Below, one piece after another: positions 8,901 to 18,118 of a DNA stretch of 64,000 bases. Both the position numbers and the translations under genes were made by a program. Position 1 is the first letter of the stretch, and each line of letters begins with the position of its first letter. The stretch is from assembly GCF_000144645.1 (NCBI RefSeq), contig NC_014377.1:248001-312000 (forward strand), written 5' to 3'. The notes under the pieces are model-generated. The model had not been told where the DNA came from. It saw nothing but the letters and a program-made list of their open reading frames with translations, and searched no databases. The DNA is from Thermosediminibacter oceani DSM 16646 (GTDB lineage: Bacteria > Bacillota > Thermosediminibacteria > Thermosediminibacterales > Thermosediminibacteraceae).

Positions 8901-9929
8901 ATGAGCGGTAAAAAGAGAATTTTCAGCGGTGCCCAGCCTTCGGGTTCCGTTACCCTGGGAAACTTTTTGGGGGCGATAAAAAACTGGGTTGAACTTCAGG
9001 ATAAGTACGACTGTATATACTGTATCGTGGACCTCCACGCGCTGACCGTAAGGCAGGACCCAAAAGTTTTCCGGGAACGGTGCTATTCCTTCCTGGCTCA
9101 GTACCTGGCCTGTGGCCTGGACCCCGAAAAAAACGTGGTGTACTTTCAATCCCACGTCAGCGCCCATGCGGAACTGGCGTGGATTCTAAACTGTTACACC
9201 TATATGGGCGAACTGAGCAGGATGACCCAGTTTAAGGAAAAGGCAAGAAAGCACCAGGACAATATAAATGCCGGCCTCTTTACCTACCCGGTGCTTATGG
9301 CCGCTGACATACTGCTTTTCCAGACGGATCTGGTGCCCGTAGGCGAAGACCAAAAACAGCACGTTGAACTGACTAGGGATATCGCAACCAGGTTCAACAA
9401 TTTATACGGAGAAGTTTTTAAAATACCGGAGCCCTATATCCCCGAAGTCGGCGCCAGGATAATGAGCCTCCTGGAACCCACCAAAAAGATGTCTAAAAGC
9501 GATGAAAACGAAAACAGCTATATTCTGCTGCTGGACCCGCCCGATGTGATAATGAAAAAGTTCAAGAGGGCCGTCACCGACTCGGAAGCCGTGGTAAGAT
9601 ACGACGTGGAGAGAAAACCCGGGATAAGTAACCTCATGAACATATACGCCGCCGTAACCGGCAGGTCTTTTGAAGAGATAGAGAGGGAATTTGAGGGAAA
9701 GGGTTACGGCGAATTTAAAAAAGCTGTAGCGGAAGTGGTAATTGATAAGCTCAGGCCTATACGGGAAAAATACGACGAGCTGATGGCCAATAAGGACTAC
9801 ATGGAAAGCGTCATAAAAAACGGAGCGGAAAGAGCCCAAGAACTTGCCCGGGAGACACTGAAAAAGGTTTACGATAAAATAGGCCTGGTTCCTTGCCCGA
9901 ATACGGGCCTTAAAGGACCCGGTCTTTAG
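8901..9929 (+). CDS. trpS: tryptophanyl-tRNA synthetase
   Basis: A 342-residue class I aminoacyl-tRNA synthetase of normal bacterial TrpRS length. The HIGH-type motif appears as PSGSVTLGNFLGA (residues about 12-24) and the second signature as KKMSKSDENE (about 195). It charges tRNA-Trp. It has its own promoter and is followed, 47 bases later, by an ECF-type membrane protein. The first residues SGKKRIFSG are typical of Firmicute TrpS. Confidence 0.95.
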   Translation: MSGKKRIFSGAQPSGSVTLGNFLGAIKNWVELQDKYDCIYCIVDLHALTVRQDPKVFRERCYSFLAQYLACGLDPEKNVVYFQSHVSAHAELAWILNCYTYMGELSRMTQFKEKARKHQDNINAGLFTYPVLMAADILLFQTDLVPVGEDQKQHVELTRDIATRFNNLYGEVFKIPEPYIPEVGARIMSLLEPTKKMSKSDENENSYILLLDPPDVIMKKFKRAVTDSEAVVRYDVERKPGISNLMNIYAAVTGRSFEEIEREFEGKGYGEFKKAVAEVVIDKLRPIREKYDELMANKDYMESVIKNGAERAQELARETLKKVYDKIGLVPCPNTGLKGPGL

Positions 9930-9976
9930 ACTTCATCCTGACGTGAGGGGAAACCTGAAGCGAAGGGGGAATTTTC

Positions 9977-10471
9977 GTGAAATATGACACCAAATTTTTA
10001 ACCAGGACCGCTCTCTTACTGGCGGTAACCCTTATGTTGCAGTACCTTAAAATGCCACAACTCATAACCGGGTCGCTGGTGAACGCCATGCTGCTGATCG
10101 CAGCTGGTACCGTTGGCGTTTTTTCGGGTATAACCATCGGACTTTTAACTCCTCTTATCGCGCTTTTGGTGGGCATCCTCAAGTTCCCGCCCATGGTTCC
10201 CTTCATAATGGCGGGAAATGCCTTATACGTATGGCTTTATTCTTCCCAAAAGAACGCCGTGATAGGGGTGCTGCTTGCCGCTGTGGCAAAATACGCCTGG
10301 CTTTCGATTTCGGTTATATACATCCTTAAGTGGTTCGGCGTCAGGGTGCCCCCACCGGTCGTACAGGCGTTTACGCTCCCACAGCTTTTCACAGCCCTAC
10401 TGGGAGGGGCCATCGGCGTAACGTTAATATTTTTGCTCCAACGTAGTTTCGCGAAGGCAAAAGAGATGTAA
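9977..10471 (+). CDS. ECF transporter S component-like membrane protein
   Basis: A 164-residue, very hydrophobic protein with five to six membrane segments. The N-terminal LTRTALLLAVTLMLQYLKMP and the loops TGSLVNAMLLIAAG and GLLTPLIALLVGILKFPP fit the S-component fold of energy-coupling factor vitamin transporters. No ECF module (EcfA/EcfT) is adjacent, so it would share a group II module encoded elsewhere. Placement behind trpS could point to tryptophan or an indole-related substrate, but that is only positional inference. A terminator follows immediately. Confidence 0.65.
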   Translation: MKYDTKFLTRTALLLAVTLMLQYLKMPQLITGSLVNAMLLIAAGTVGVFSGITIGLLTPLIALLVGILKFPPMVPFIMAGNALYVWLYSSQKNAVIGVLLAAVAKYAWLSISVIYILKWFGVRVPPPVVQAFTLPQLFTALLGGAIGVTLIFLLQRSFAKAKEM

Positions 10472-10480
10472 ATTTATACA

Positions 10481-10501
10481 GAGCCCGCAAGGGCTCTTTT
10501 T
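10481..10501 (+). terminator. intrinsic terminator after the ECF-like gene
   Basis: GAGCCC and GGGCTC pair around GCAA, followed by five T residues. Confidence 0.85.
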
Positions 10502-10514
10502 ATGTACAAAATAC

Positions 10515-11200
10515 ATTTGGGGACTAATAGGACCTAATGGGGCCGGTAAGACAACCATATTCAACCTCATAACGGGAATTTACAAAGTCACAAGTGGTTC
10601 CATATATTTCAAAAATACCCCAATCCATAACAAAGAGCCCCACGTAATAGCCGGAATGGGAATAACAGACGTTACAGAACATCAGGCTCTTTAAAAACCT
10701 CACGGTTTACCAGAATGTGCTGACCGCCTGCCATCACAACGCCGACTACGGCATATTTGACGCGGCTCTGAGGTTGAAAAAATTCAAGCGGCGGGAAAGG
10801 GAACTAAAAGAATTCGCTGACCGGCTGCTGAGCTTATGGAACTTTTCGTGTGGAAGGATAAGGTGGCCAATTCTCTCCCTTACGGGCTCCAGCGAAGACT
10901 GGAAATCGCCAGAGCCCTGGCGCTGAAGCCTAAACTCCTTTTGCTCGACGAGCCCGCCGCGGGCATGAACCCCGACGAGACGCTGCAGTTGATGAACCTG
11001 ATCCGCCGGATCAGGGACGAGTTCGGCTGCACCATACTCGTCATAGAGCACCACACATGGACCTGATAATGGGCATCTGCAACAATATAATTGTGCTTAA
11101 CTCCGGCAAAAAACTGCCCGAAGGACCTGCCGAAAAGATCCAGCAGGACCCGCTGGTAATCCGAGCGTACCTGAGCGAAGGGGGGATGCCAGGTGCTTGA
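10515..11200 (+). pseudogene. livG: decayed livG (branched-chain amino acid ABC ATPase)
   Basis: Reading across frames recovers a LivG-type ATPase: IGPNGAGKTTIFN (Walker A), RLFKNLTVYQNVL, a degenerate signature SLPYGLQRRLEIARAL, and LLLLDEPAAGMNP (Walker B). The N-terminus before Walker A is missing; the remnant begins right after a terminator. At least three frameshifts are visible: just before RLFKNL, at the ADRLL/ELMELF junction around 10833, and at VIEHH/MDLIMG around 11052. It overlaps the livF remnant in the usual livG-livF order. No liv permease or binding-protein gene remains nearby. Confidence 0.85.
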
Positions 11201-11912
11201 AATCAAGAACCTACACGTCAATTACGGCGGCATGCACGCCCTCAAAGGCGTCAGCATATCGGTGAGCAAAGGGGAAATAGTTACGATAATAGGCGCCAAC
11301 GGCGCGGAAAAGTCGACGCTTTTAAACGCTGTCTCGGGAATCGTGAGGTACAGGGAAGGCAGCATATTTTTCAAGGGAGAGCCGCTGCCGAAGGTTCCCC
11401 ACCTCATAGTCAAGAGGGGTATCGTGCAGATTCCCGAGGGCAGGCCGATCTTCGCAAACCTTACAGTGAAGGACAACCTCATGTTAGGAGCCTACGTGAG
11501 GAGTGATAAAGAAGGGATAAAGCGTGACCTGAAAAAGGTGTACTAACTCTTTCAGCGCCTGAAGGAAAGGGAAAAGCAGATGGCGGGGACCCTTTCCGGC
11601 GGGGAGCAGCAGATGCTGGCCATAGGTAGTGGGCTGATGAGCAACCCCGAGCTGATTATCCTCGACGAGCCTTTGCTGGGCCTGGTACCCGTTATGGTGG
11701 AGACCATATTCCGGGTGATCAAAGATATAAAGAGCCTGGGGAAAACCATCCTGCTGGTGGAGCAGAACGCCTACAAAGCCCTTGCTACCGCCGACAGAGG
11801 GTATGTGCTGGAACAGGGCAGTATAGTAAAAAGCGGCAGAGCTACCGACCTCATCAACGATCCGGGCGTAAAGGAATCATACCTCGGAGTGAACGTGAAT
11901 AACTGCGGTTAG
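11193..11912 (+). pseudogene. livF: decayed livF (branched-chain amino acid ABC ATPase)
   Basis: A full-length LivF frame of about 239 codons that is split by a TAA at 11544-11546 (RDLKKVY, stop, LFQRLKEREKQM). The frame is otherwise intact from the GTG start to the end. Walker A reads GANGAEKST, with glutamate in place of the invariant glycine before the lysine, which should abolish nucleotide binding. The signature is LSGGEQQMLAIG and Walker B IILDEPLLGL. The stop and the Walker A change together indicate real decay rather than one sequencing error. A terminator follows. Confidence 0.85.
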
Positions 11913-11918
11913 AACGAA

Positions 11919-11941
11919 AGCCCTCTTTTGAGGGCTATTTA
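11919..11941 (+). terminator. intrinsic terminator after livF remnant
   Basis: AGCCCTC and GAGGGCT pair around TTTT and are followed by ATTT; the T-tract is short. Confidence 0.6.
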
Positions 11942-12052
11942 ACTTGGCGACGTGCTTCGACATGAGTTATAATTTCCATGATAAGGTGAATAGCTCGCCG
12001 TAACATACTTGAAGAAACTCGTGTAAATAACGATAAAAAAGGGGGTGTACTT

Positions 12053-14011
12053 TTGGAATATTATCTTTATACGCGGCAAAAAACGTTATTGAGATTTCTG
12101 TTGACTCGAAAAGACTGGGTAAAAGGGCAAGAGATCGCTGCAGCCCTAGGGGTAACCGACAGAACGGTGAGAAATGATATTGCATACATAAACTCTCTTA
12201 CAAAAGATAATGAAGAAATTATTACCTCAATGAAAAGTAAAGGTTACCGTATTAAAAACTGCGAAAAAGCAAGGGAAATATTAAAACTGGCTAGGGTTGA
12301 TTCGCCTGACAATCCTGATGAAAGGGTAAACTACATTCTGAAAAAGTTAATTTTTGATAAAAAAGAATTAGACATTTACCAACTCGCTGATGAAATTATG
12401 GTAAGCGAATCAACTATAGTCGGTGATTTGAAGCGTATAAACAAGATAGTGAGTGCAAACAACAGGGATTTAAAAGTTATTAAAAAGTCCTCAAAAATTT
12501 TTCTCAAGGGGAGTGAAAAAGATAAGAGAAGTTTACTAAGCGAGCTGTTATTCAAAGAAACAAACGGCAGTTTCTTTGATGTATCAAAATATAAGAAATA
12601 CTTCAAGGATGTTGATTTAGATTTAATTCAAAAACACCTGTTAGAAACAGTTAAAAAATACAGTTTTTCCATAAACGAAATGGCTGTAGTAAATCTTTTA
12701 ATTCATATTGCAATAACTGTAGATAGGATAAAGAATAAAAACCTTCTGGACATCTATACTAGTTGCAGAAATATGGTAAATACAATGGAATATAAAATAG
12801 CAAAGGAATTATGTACAAAACTGGAGGATGAATTTCAGATTAAATTTCCGCCGGAAGAGGTATTATATGTTTCATACCTTATTCTAGGTAGAGAAAAGAT
12901 ACAATGTACCTGTACAAACCGCGATGAATTAAAAGATATCGTTGAACCATACTATATCTCCTTAACAGTGGCTTTGCTGAATTCAATAGCTACGGAATAC
13001 GGCATAGATTTTACGCGTGATGATACTCTATTGATCGGTTTATGTCTTCATTTAAAAATAATGTATTGCAGGATTAAAAATGGAATGGTTCTGAGGAACC
13101 CTTTACTGGAAGATTTAAAAAGGCGATATCCTTTTATTTTTGAAATAGCTGTCTTCCTTGCAAGAGAATTTTACAGGTTAACCGGTTTACAAGTGAATGA
13201 AGATGAAATAGGTTTTATTGCCCTCCATCTTGGGGCTGCATTTGAGAGGTACACGGAAAAACAAAACTTCCCCAAAAGAGTAGCTATTGTTTGCCCGACA
13301 GGGTATACTACATCTAATATACTTCTTTCTAAAATTAATTCGATATATAAAGAAAAGATAAAAGTTCTAGGGGTTTTTTCATTCATGGAACTCGATTCTA
13401 TTAAAAAAGATAACCCCGACTTTATATTTACTACAGTACCGCTTGAACATGACCTTCCTATAAATACTATTGTAATATCGCCCTTTCTTGATGAGAAGGA
13501 CAAGAAATTGATTGATAAGACTTTAAATCTCTATTATGCAGAAAGTAAAGCTGAAAGTTTACGCAGTGAAGCCGACAAGTTTTTCAAAGAAGAACTTTTT
13601 TACAAAAACCTTGTGTTTCAAAATGAATTTCAGGTTATTGATTTTATGGCAAAAGAGCTTCATGAAAAAGGTTATGTTCCCCAAAATTATCCCCAACTTG
13701 TTATAGAAAGAGAGAAGCTATCCTCGACATCCTTCGGTAATCTTGTGGCAATACCCCACCCAGTTCTTATTAGTGCCTATGAAACGGTGATTTCGGTTGC
13801 CATCCTTGACAAACCCATTATGTGGGGGAAGCACAAAGTTCAGCTTGTCCTGATGTTTGCAATAAAGCCAGGAGACAGAAAAAAATTGGATTTTTTGTAC
13901 AATCATATCATTGATGCCATTGACAGGCCCGGAGGAGTAAATAGTCTAATAGAATCCCGGGATTTTTACGATTTCAAGTCAAGATTATTAAATTTAAATT
14001 ATGAGAATTAA
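12053..14011 (+). CDS. PRD-containing PTS transcriptional activator (LicR/MtlR type)
   Basis: A 652-residue multi-domain regulator with TTG start behind GGGGGTG. In order: a DeoR/HTH_11-type winged helix (about 10-60, WVKGQEIAAALGVTDRTVRNDIAYIN), a second Mga-like HTH (about 85-160), two PTS regulation domains (about 185-400), an EIIB-like domain with the cysteine in IVCPTGYTTSNILL (about 405-490), and a C-terminal EIIA-like domain with IPHP histidine (about 505-650). Such proteins activate PTS operons when phosphorylated or dephosphorylated by HPr and their own EIIB. It has its own terminator and sits directly before a lactose/cellobiose-type PTS, its probable target. The gene is clearly more AT-rich than the preceding 12 kb. 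Confidence 0.9.
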   Translation: MEYYLYTRQKTLLRFLLTRKDWVKGQEIAAALGVTDRTVRNDIAYINSLTKDNEEIITSMKSKGYRIKNCEKAREILKLARVDSPDNPDERVNYILKKLIFDKKELDIYQLADEIMVSESTIVGDLKRINKIVSANNRDLKVIKKSSKIFLKGSEKDKRSLLSELLFKETNGSFFDVSKYKKYFKDVDLDLIQKHLLETVKKYSFSINEMAVVNLLIHIAITVDRIKNKNLLDIYTSCRNMVNTMEYKIAKELCTKLEDEFQIKFPPEEVLYVSYLILGREKIQCTCTNRDELKDIVEPYYISLTVALLNSIATEYGIDFTRDDTLLIGLCLHLKIMYCRIKNGMVLRNPLLEDLKRRYPFIFEIAVFLAREFYRLTGLQVNEDEIGFIALHLGAAFERYTEKQNFPKRVAIVCPTGYTTSNILLSKINSIYKEKIKVLGVFSFMELDSIKKDNPDFIFTTVPLEHDLPINTIVISPFLDEKDKKLIDKTLNLYYAESKAESLRSEADKFFKEELFYKNLVFQNEFQVIDFMAKELHEKGYVPQNYPQLVIEREKLSSTSFGNLVAIPHPVLISAYETVISVAILDKPIMWGKHKVQLVLMFAIKPGDRKKLDFLYNHIIDAIDRPGGVNSLIESRDFYDFKSRLLNLNYEN

Positions 14012-14018
14012 TAAAGGG

Positions 14019-14042
14019 CTTCGCAGTTTTGCGAAGTTTTTT
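14019..14042 (+). terminator. intrinsic terminator after the PRD activator gene
   Basis: CTTCGCA and TGCGAAG pair around a GTTT loop, followed by six T residues. Confidence 0.85.
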
Positions 14043-14078
14043 GTTTGTAAATTTCCGATTCATTAGGAAAAAACTTAT

Positions 14079-14108
14079 TTGATGTATTTTTTTTAATAAG
14101 CTTATAAT
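14079..14108 (+). promoter_or_regulatory. promoter of the PTS / glycosylasparaginase operon
   Basis: TTGATG at 14079-14084 and a perfect TATAAT at 14103-14108 are 18 bases apart, 36 bases before the IIA start. A long T-run inside the spacer may influence activation by the PRD regulator. Confidence 0.6.
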
Positions 14109-14144
14109 GTGGGTGTTTAAAAGAAAAATTGGAAGGTGAATTGA

Positions 14145-14453
14145 ATGGAATCAATAGAAGAAATAGCTTTTCGGATAATATCAGCGGCAGGAGATTCGTT
14201 ATCGATGATGTTCGAAGCTATGAAACTTTCAAGAAACGGTAAATTTGAAGAAGCCGAACAGTTGATGCAAAAGGCGGATGATTTTTTGTTACAAGCCCAT
14301 AAAGTGCAGACGGAATTAATAGCAGAAGAATCTCGGGGAAATAAATCTGAATATTCAATTTTAATGGTACACGCTCAGGACCATATTATGAACGCCATGC
14401 TGGCAAAACCGCTTATAAGAGAAATTATAAATTTATATAAAAGGCTTGGTTGA
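14145..14453 (+). CDS. PTS lactose/cellobiose-family IIA component
   Basis: A 102-residue, all-helical IIA of the LacF/CelC family. The phospho-histidine lies in SILMVHAQDHIMNAM (about residue 76). The AEQLMQKADDFLLQAHKVQTELI region matches the family helix bundle. It accepts phosphate from HPr and passes it to the IIB encoded at the end of the operon. ATG start behind GGAAGGTG. It is the first gene of a five-gene operon with IIC and IIB separated by two non-PTS genes. Confidence 0.9.
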   Translation: MESIEEIAFRIISAAGDSLSMMFEAMKLSRNGKFEEAEQLMQKADDFLLQAHKVQTELIAEESRGNKSEYSILMVHAQDHIMNAMLAKPLIREIINLYKRLG

Positions 14454-14493
14454 TTTTGGTTTTCCAAATCAAAGTGTCGAAAGGAAGATATGT

Positions 14494-15441
14494 ATGAAAT
14501 GGGCGATAATAGGCACTTGGCGAATGTCTCTTGAGGGCATAATTGCTGCAACAGAAATATTGAAACATGGTGGAGATTCTGGCGATGCTGTGGAGGAGGC
14601 CGTTAAAATCGTCGAGGACTTTCCACTGTACAAATCCGTGGGATACGGCGGCCTTCCCAATGAAAATTGTGAAGTGGAACTCGACGCGGCTTTTATGGAC
14701 GGAGATACTCTGTCTTTTGGTGCGGTTGGCGGAATACGGGATTTTAAAAACCCCGTATCCATAGCCAGGAAATTGAGCCATGAAAAATTCAATATATTTC
14801 TTGTCGGAAGCGGAGCGGAGGAGTACGCTCATAAAAACGGCTTTGAGAGAAAGAACATGTTAACGGACAGGGCGAAGAAAATTTGGGAAAAAAGAGTCAA
14901 AGAAATTTATGAGAAAAACCTCAGCCCGTACGACGGACATGACACAGTAGGTGTTGTATGCCTCGACAAAAAAGGACATATGACCGCGGCCACGTCAACA
15001 AGTGGACTATTTATGAAAAAAAGGGGAAGGGTGGGGGATTCACCGATTTGCGGTTCGGGGTTATATGTGGACAGCCAAGTTGGGGGTGCTGTGGCAACGG
15101 GCCTTGGGGAGGATATAATGAAGGGATGCCTTTCATATGAGGCGGTTCGATTGATGGAAAGTGGGATAGATCCTCAGACAGCTGCCGAGAAAGCGGTTTT
15201 CAACTTTAGTGAAAAACTGAGGCAAAGGAGCGGTAAAGCGGGAGCAATATCTCTGGTGTGTATAAATAATAAAGGAGAATGGGGGGTTGGTACCAATGTA
15301 GAATTCTCTTTTGTAGTGGCAACCGATGACAGTATGCCGAAAGTATATCTGGCTCATCCCGAAAACGGTAGGGTTATCTGCGAAGAGGCGTCGGAGGAAT
15401 GGCTTCAAGAGTATCAGAGAAAAATTACAAGTCCAGTATAA
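14494..15441 (+). CDS. N4-(beta-N-acetylglucosaminyl)-L-asparaginase family Ntn hydrolase
   Basis: A 315-residue precursor of the glycosylasparaginase / isoaspartyl peptidase family. Autoproteolysis is expected just before Thr151 in DGHDTVGVV, making alpha and beta chains with Thr as nucleophile. The motifs AATSTSGLFMKKRGRVGDSPI and GSGLYVD match the lysosomal aspartylglucosaminidase pattern (GTSTNG, GRVGDSPIPGAGAY) better than plant-type asparaginases. The enzyme would cleave the amide between an amino sugar and asparagine. The ATG at 14494 behind AAGGAAG is preferred to an upstream start overlapping the IIA gene. Being inside a PTS operon suggests its substrate arrives phosphorylated by that PTS (inference). 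Confidence 0.88.
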   Translation: MKWAIIGTWRMSLEGIIAATEILKHGGDSGDAVEEAVKIVEDFPLYKSVGYGGLPNENCEVELDAAFMDGDTLSFGAVGGIRDFKNPVSIARKLSHEKFNIFLVGSGAEEYAHKNGFERKNMLTDRAKKIWEKRVKEIYEKNLSPYDGHDTVGVVCLDKKGHMTAATSTSGLFMKKRGRVGDSPICGSGLYVDSQVGGAVATGLGEDIMKGCLSYEAVRLMESGIDPQTAAEKAVFNFSEKLRQRSGKAGAISLVCINNKGEWGVGTNVEFSFVVATDDSMPKVYLAHPENGRVICEEASEEWLQEYQRKITSPV

Positions 15442-15553
15442 TCATCCTTTAATTTAAAGATTAACCTTAAATACTTTGCTGAAAGAAAGATATAAACTTT
15501 AAATTTCCTGTTAAACGAGATATCAATAAAATTACCAGGAAGGAGAAAAGGGC

Positions 15554-16888
15554 ATGAAAAAAATTCAAGATTTTCTGGAAAACAAGTTTGCCCCTTTTGC
15601 CACAAAACTGGCTGGGCAGAGGCATCTTGCGGCCATACGAGACGGTTTTATTTCCTTCATGCCGTTCTTAATTATCGGTTCTCTGTTTATAATTATTCAG
15701 GATTTCCCCGCACCCGGATGGCAGGAACTGCAGGTAAAATTGTTTGGAGAGGAATTTAATCAATTCATTATTTTGCCCAAAAGGGTAACCTATGACATAA
15801 TGTCACTTTATATTGTAGCATCCATATCATACAAGCTGGCACAATCATATAGAATTGACTCATTTTCCGCCGCCATGCTCGGTATCGCTTCCTTTATCCT
15901 TTTAACGCCTATTACGACAACAATAGACATAAACGGCACCACTCATACTGTTTCAAGAGTAATAACCGTCGGTGGATGGTACGGGACTAACGGTATACTT
16001 GTAGCTATTATAACAGCCTTAGTTGTAACAGAGATGTTCAATTACTTTATAAAAAAGGGAATTATCATTAAAATGCCCGAAGGTGTGCCTCCTGCCGTTT
16101 CGAGAGCTTTTTCAGCCCTTGTACCCGGTTTTGTGATAATAGTTACAATGCTGCTGGTAAGGTTACTGTTTCTCCAAACGCCGTATCAGTACATTCATGA
16201 TTTCATTTACAAGCTAGTATCTCTTCCCATGCAGTCAATGGTAGCCAACAACCTGTTAGGGGCCATAGGTACGGTGTTTTCTATAAGTCTGCTTTGGTCC
16301 ATAGGGCTTAATGGCGGCACTATAGTCAACGGTATCATGAGGCCGTTCTGGGTACCGTTGCAGGATGCTAATCTCGCAGCAATTGAAGCGGGAAAACTTC
16401 CCCCGAATATAATTACGGAGCAGTTTTTCGACATGATATGGATAGGCGGTGCTGGTGCAACCTTGGCAGTAGTCTTTTTACTCATGTTTAGAGCTAAATC
16501 TAAGCAGTATAGAGAGCTTGGAAAGATGTCCCTGGCGCCAGGGTTGTTCAATATAAACGAACCAATAATGTTCGGCTTGCCGGTAGTCTTGAACCCCATC
16601 GGGATAATCCCGCTTATACTTGGACCAGTTGCCATTACAATAGTCAATTATGAGGCGATGGCCCTTAATCTTGTAGCAAGGCCCACCGGGGTTATTATAC
16701 CGTGGACCACTCCTCCGATAATTCAGGGTTTCTTAATTACCGGACATATATCCGGAGCTATTCTTCAAATTGTAGATATCCTGATTGTGATGTTAATATG
16801 GTGGCCGTTTATAGCGATAATGGATAAAAAAAGAGTAGCCGAAGAAAATGAAAAGGTCTATAATAAAGGTGAAAGTTTAAAATTATGA
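15554..16888 (+). CDS. PTS lactose/cellobiose-family IIC permease
   Basis: A 444-residue membrane protein with about ten segments, the usual CelB length. Family features: the N-terminal LAGQRHLAAIRDGFISFMPFLIIGSLF, the GWYGTNGI region, and the substrate-site loop LAPGLFNINEPIMFGLPVVLNP (motif NEP). It forms the sugar channel with the IIA and IIB encoded in the same operon. Start ATG behind AAGGAGAAAAGG. The specificity of this family covers cellobiose, chitobiose and lactose, so an N-acetylglucosaminyl substrate would be within its known range. Confidence 0.92.
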   Translation: MKKIQDFLENKFAPFATKLAGQRHLAAIRDGFISFMPFLIIGSLFIIIQDFPAPGWQELQVKLFGEEFNQFIILPKRVTYDIMSLYIVASISYKLAQSYRIDSFSAAMLGIASFILLTPITTTIDINGTTHTVSRVITVGGWYGTNGILVAIITALVVTEMFNYFIKKGIIIKMPEGVPPAVSRAFSALVPGFVIIVTMLLVRLLFLQTPYQYIHDFIYKLVSLPMQSMVANNLLGAIGTVFSISLLWSIGLNGGTIVNGIMRPFWVPLQDANLAAIEAGKLPPNIITEQFFDMIWIGGAGATLAVVFLLMFRAKSKQYRELGKMSLAPGLFNINEPIMFGLPVVLNPIGIIPLILGPVAITIVNYEAMALNLVARPTGVIIPWTTPPIIQGFLITGHISGAILQIVDILIVMLIWWPFIAIMDKKRVAEENEKVYNKGESLKL

Positions 16889-16905
16889 GACAGGAGAATT
16901 GAATA

Positions 16906-17598
16906 ATGATTGAAGTTATCGCCATGACTCCGGAAGATGCAAAACGCATTGAAGCCTGTGGAGCCGACAGAATAGAACTCGTTAGCGCTCTTACTGAAGG
17001 TGGATTGACGCCGAGCTATGCAATGATAGATAAAGTGGTAAAGTCGGTGAGAATTCCGGTAAATGTTATGATAAGGCCGCATTCGAAATCTTTTATATAT
17101 ACCCGGGAAGAAATCGAGATAATGAAGGAAGATATTCGAATAGCGAAAGAATTAGGAGCAAATGGAGTGGTAATCGGAGCTCTTAATGAAAAAAAAGAAA
17201 TACACGAGGGTTTTATTGAAGAGTTGCTTAATTTATGTGATGGTCTAGATGTAACCTTCCATAGGGCGATTGACGAATTGGAGGACCCTATTAATGGAAT
17301 CAGAATACTTTCGAGATATACACATATCAAGACTGTTTTAACTTCTGGAGGGAAAGGAAGCATTGTCGAAAATATCCCGAAAATAAGGGAAATGATAAAA
17401 AACTCTGGTCATATAAGTGTTATGGTTGGAGGAGGTTTAAACTTTGAAAACATAGGTCGGGTGGTTAAGGAAACGGGAGTAAAAGTGTTCCATTTTGGAA
17501 CTGCTGTGCGGGATAATAGATCTCCTTTTGGTGAAATTAACGAACATAGCCTTAAAGATATTATTAAAATTGTTAGAGAAGAGGGCGACAATTTATGA
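16906..17598 (+). CDS. cutC: CutC family TIM-barrel protein
   Basis: A 230-residue protein of the CutC family, recognised by CGADRIELVSALTEGGLTPS, VMIRPHSKSFIYT, the conserved DVTFHRAID and LTSGGKGS. CutC was named for copper tolerance, but a metal role is disputed and its biochemical function is uncertain. It is encoded between the PTS IIC and IIB genes, overlapping the IIB start by four bases, so here it is more likely part of sugar catabolism than of metal homeostasis (inference). Confidence 0.9.
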   Translation: MIEVIAMTPEDAKRIEACGADRIELVSALTEGGLTPSYAMIDKVVKSVRIPVNVMIRPHSKSFIYTREEIEIMKEDIRIAKELGANGVVIGALNEKKEIHEGFIEELLNLCDGLDVTFHRAIDELEDPINGIRILSRYTHIKTVLTSGGKGSIVENIPKIREMIKNSGHISVMVGGGLNFENIGRVVKETGVKVFHFGTAVRDNRSPFGEINEHSLKDIIKIVREEGDNL

Positions 17599-17903
17599 AA
17601 ATAGTATTGATCTGTTTTGCGGGAATGTCGACGAGTATGCTGGTGAACAGAATGAAAAAGGCTGCGGCTAAAAGAAACATCGATGCCGATATTGTTGCAT
17701 TATCTACTTCTGATATGTACGAAGAACTGGATAATGCGGATGTAATACTACTGGGACCGCAGGCAAGGTATGTTCTTGATGAAGTCAGAGAAATAGCAAC
17801 TCCAAAAGGGATTCCTGTTGAGGTAATAAATTCTCAAATTTATGGGAGTATGAACGGAGAAGCCGTACTGGATATGGCGTTGGAACTGGCAAAAAGGGAA
17901 TAA
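17595..17903 (+). CDS. PTS lactose/cellobiose-family IIB component
   Basis: A 102-residue IIB of the CelA/ChbB type. The phospho-cysteine is Cys8 in LICFAGMSTSMLVNRM, followed by the P-loop-like turn; the second signature ADVILLGPQARY is also present. It transfers phosphate to the sugar in the IIC channel. ATG overlaps the cutC stop, showing translational coupling. Last gene of the operon, with a terminator 36 bases downstream. Confidence 0.92.
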   Translation: MKIVLICFAGMSTSMLVNRMKKAAAKRNIDADIVALSTSDMYEELDNADVILLGPQARYVLDEVREIATPKGIPVEVINSQIYGSMNGEAVLDMALELAKRE

Positions 17904-17938
17904 ATTTATTAAAACATTTTCACGTTGTAAATTATGAG

Positions 17939-17970
17939 GTCATGGTTCGTTTTAAGCCATGACTTTTTTT
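17939..17970 (+). terminator. intrinsic terminator of the PTS / glycosylasparaginase operon
   Basis: GTCATGG and CCATGAC pair around an 11-base loop and are followed by seven T residues. Confidence 0.85.
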
Positions 17971-18118
17971 GTTTTATCTATTTTAGACAGGCTGAAAAAA
18001 GTTTAGGCAGGATATCCGGAAGAGAATTTACCCCAAAGTTTTTTCGTAAATTAAATTGACTACTTTCTAATTCTGATATAAATTGTTGGCAGAGACTTTT
18101 TGTAAGGGAGGTATGCCT

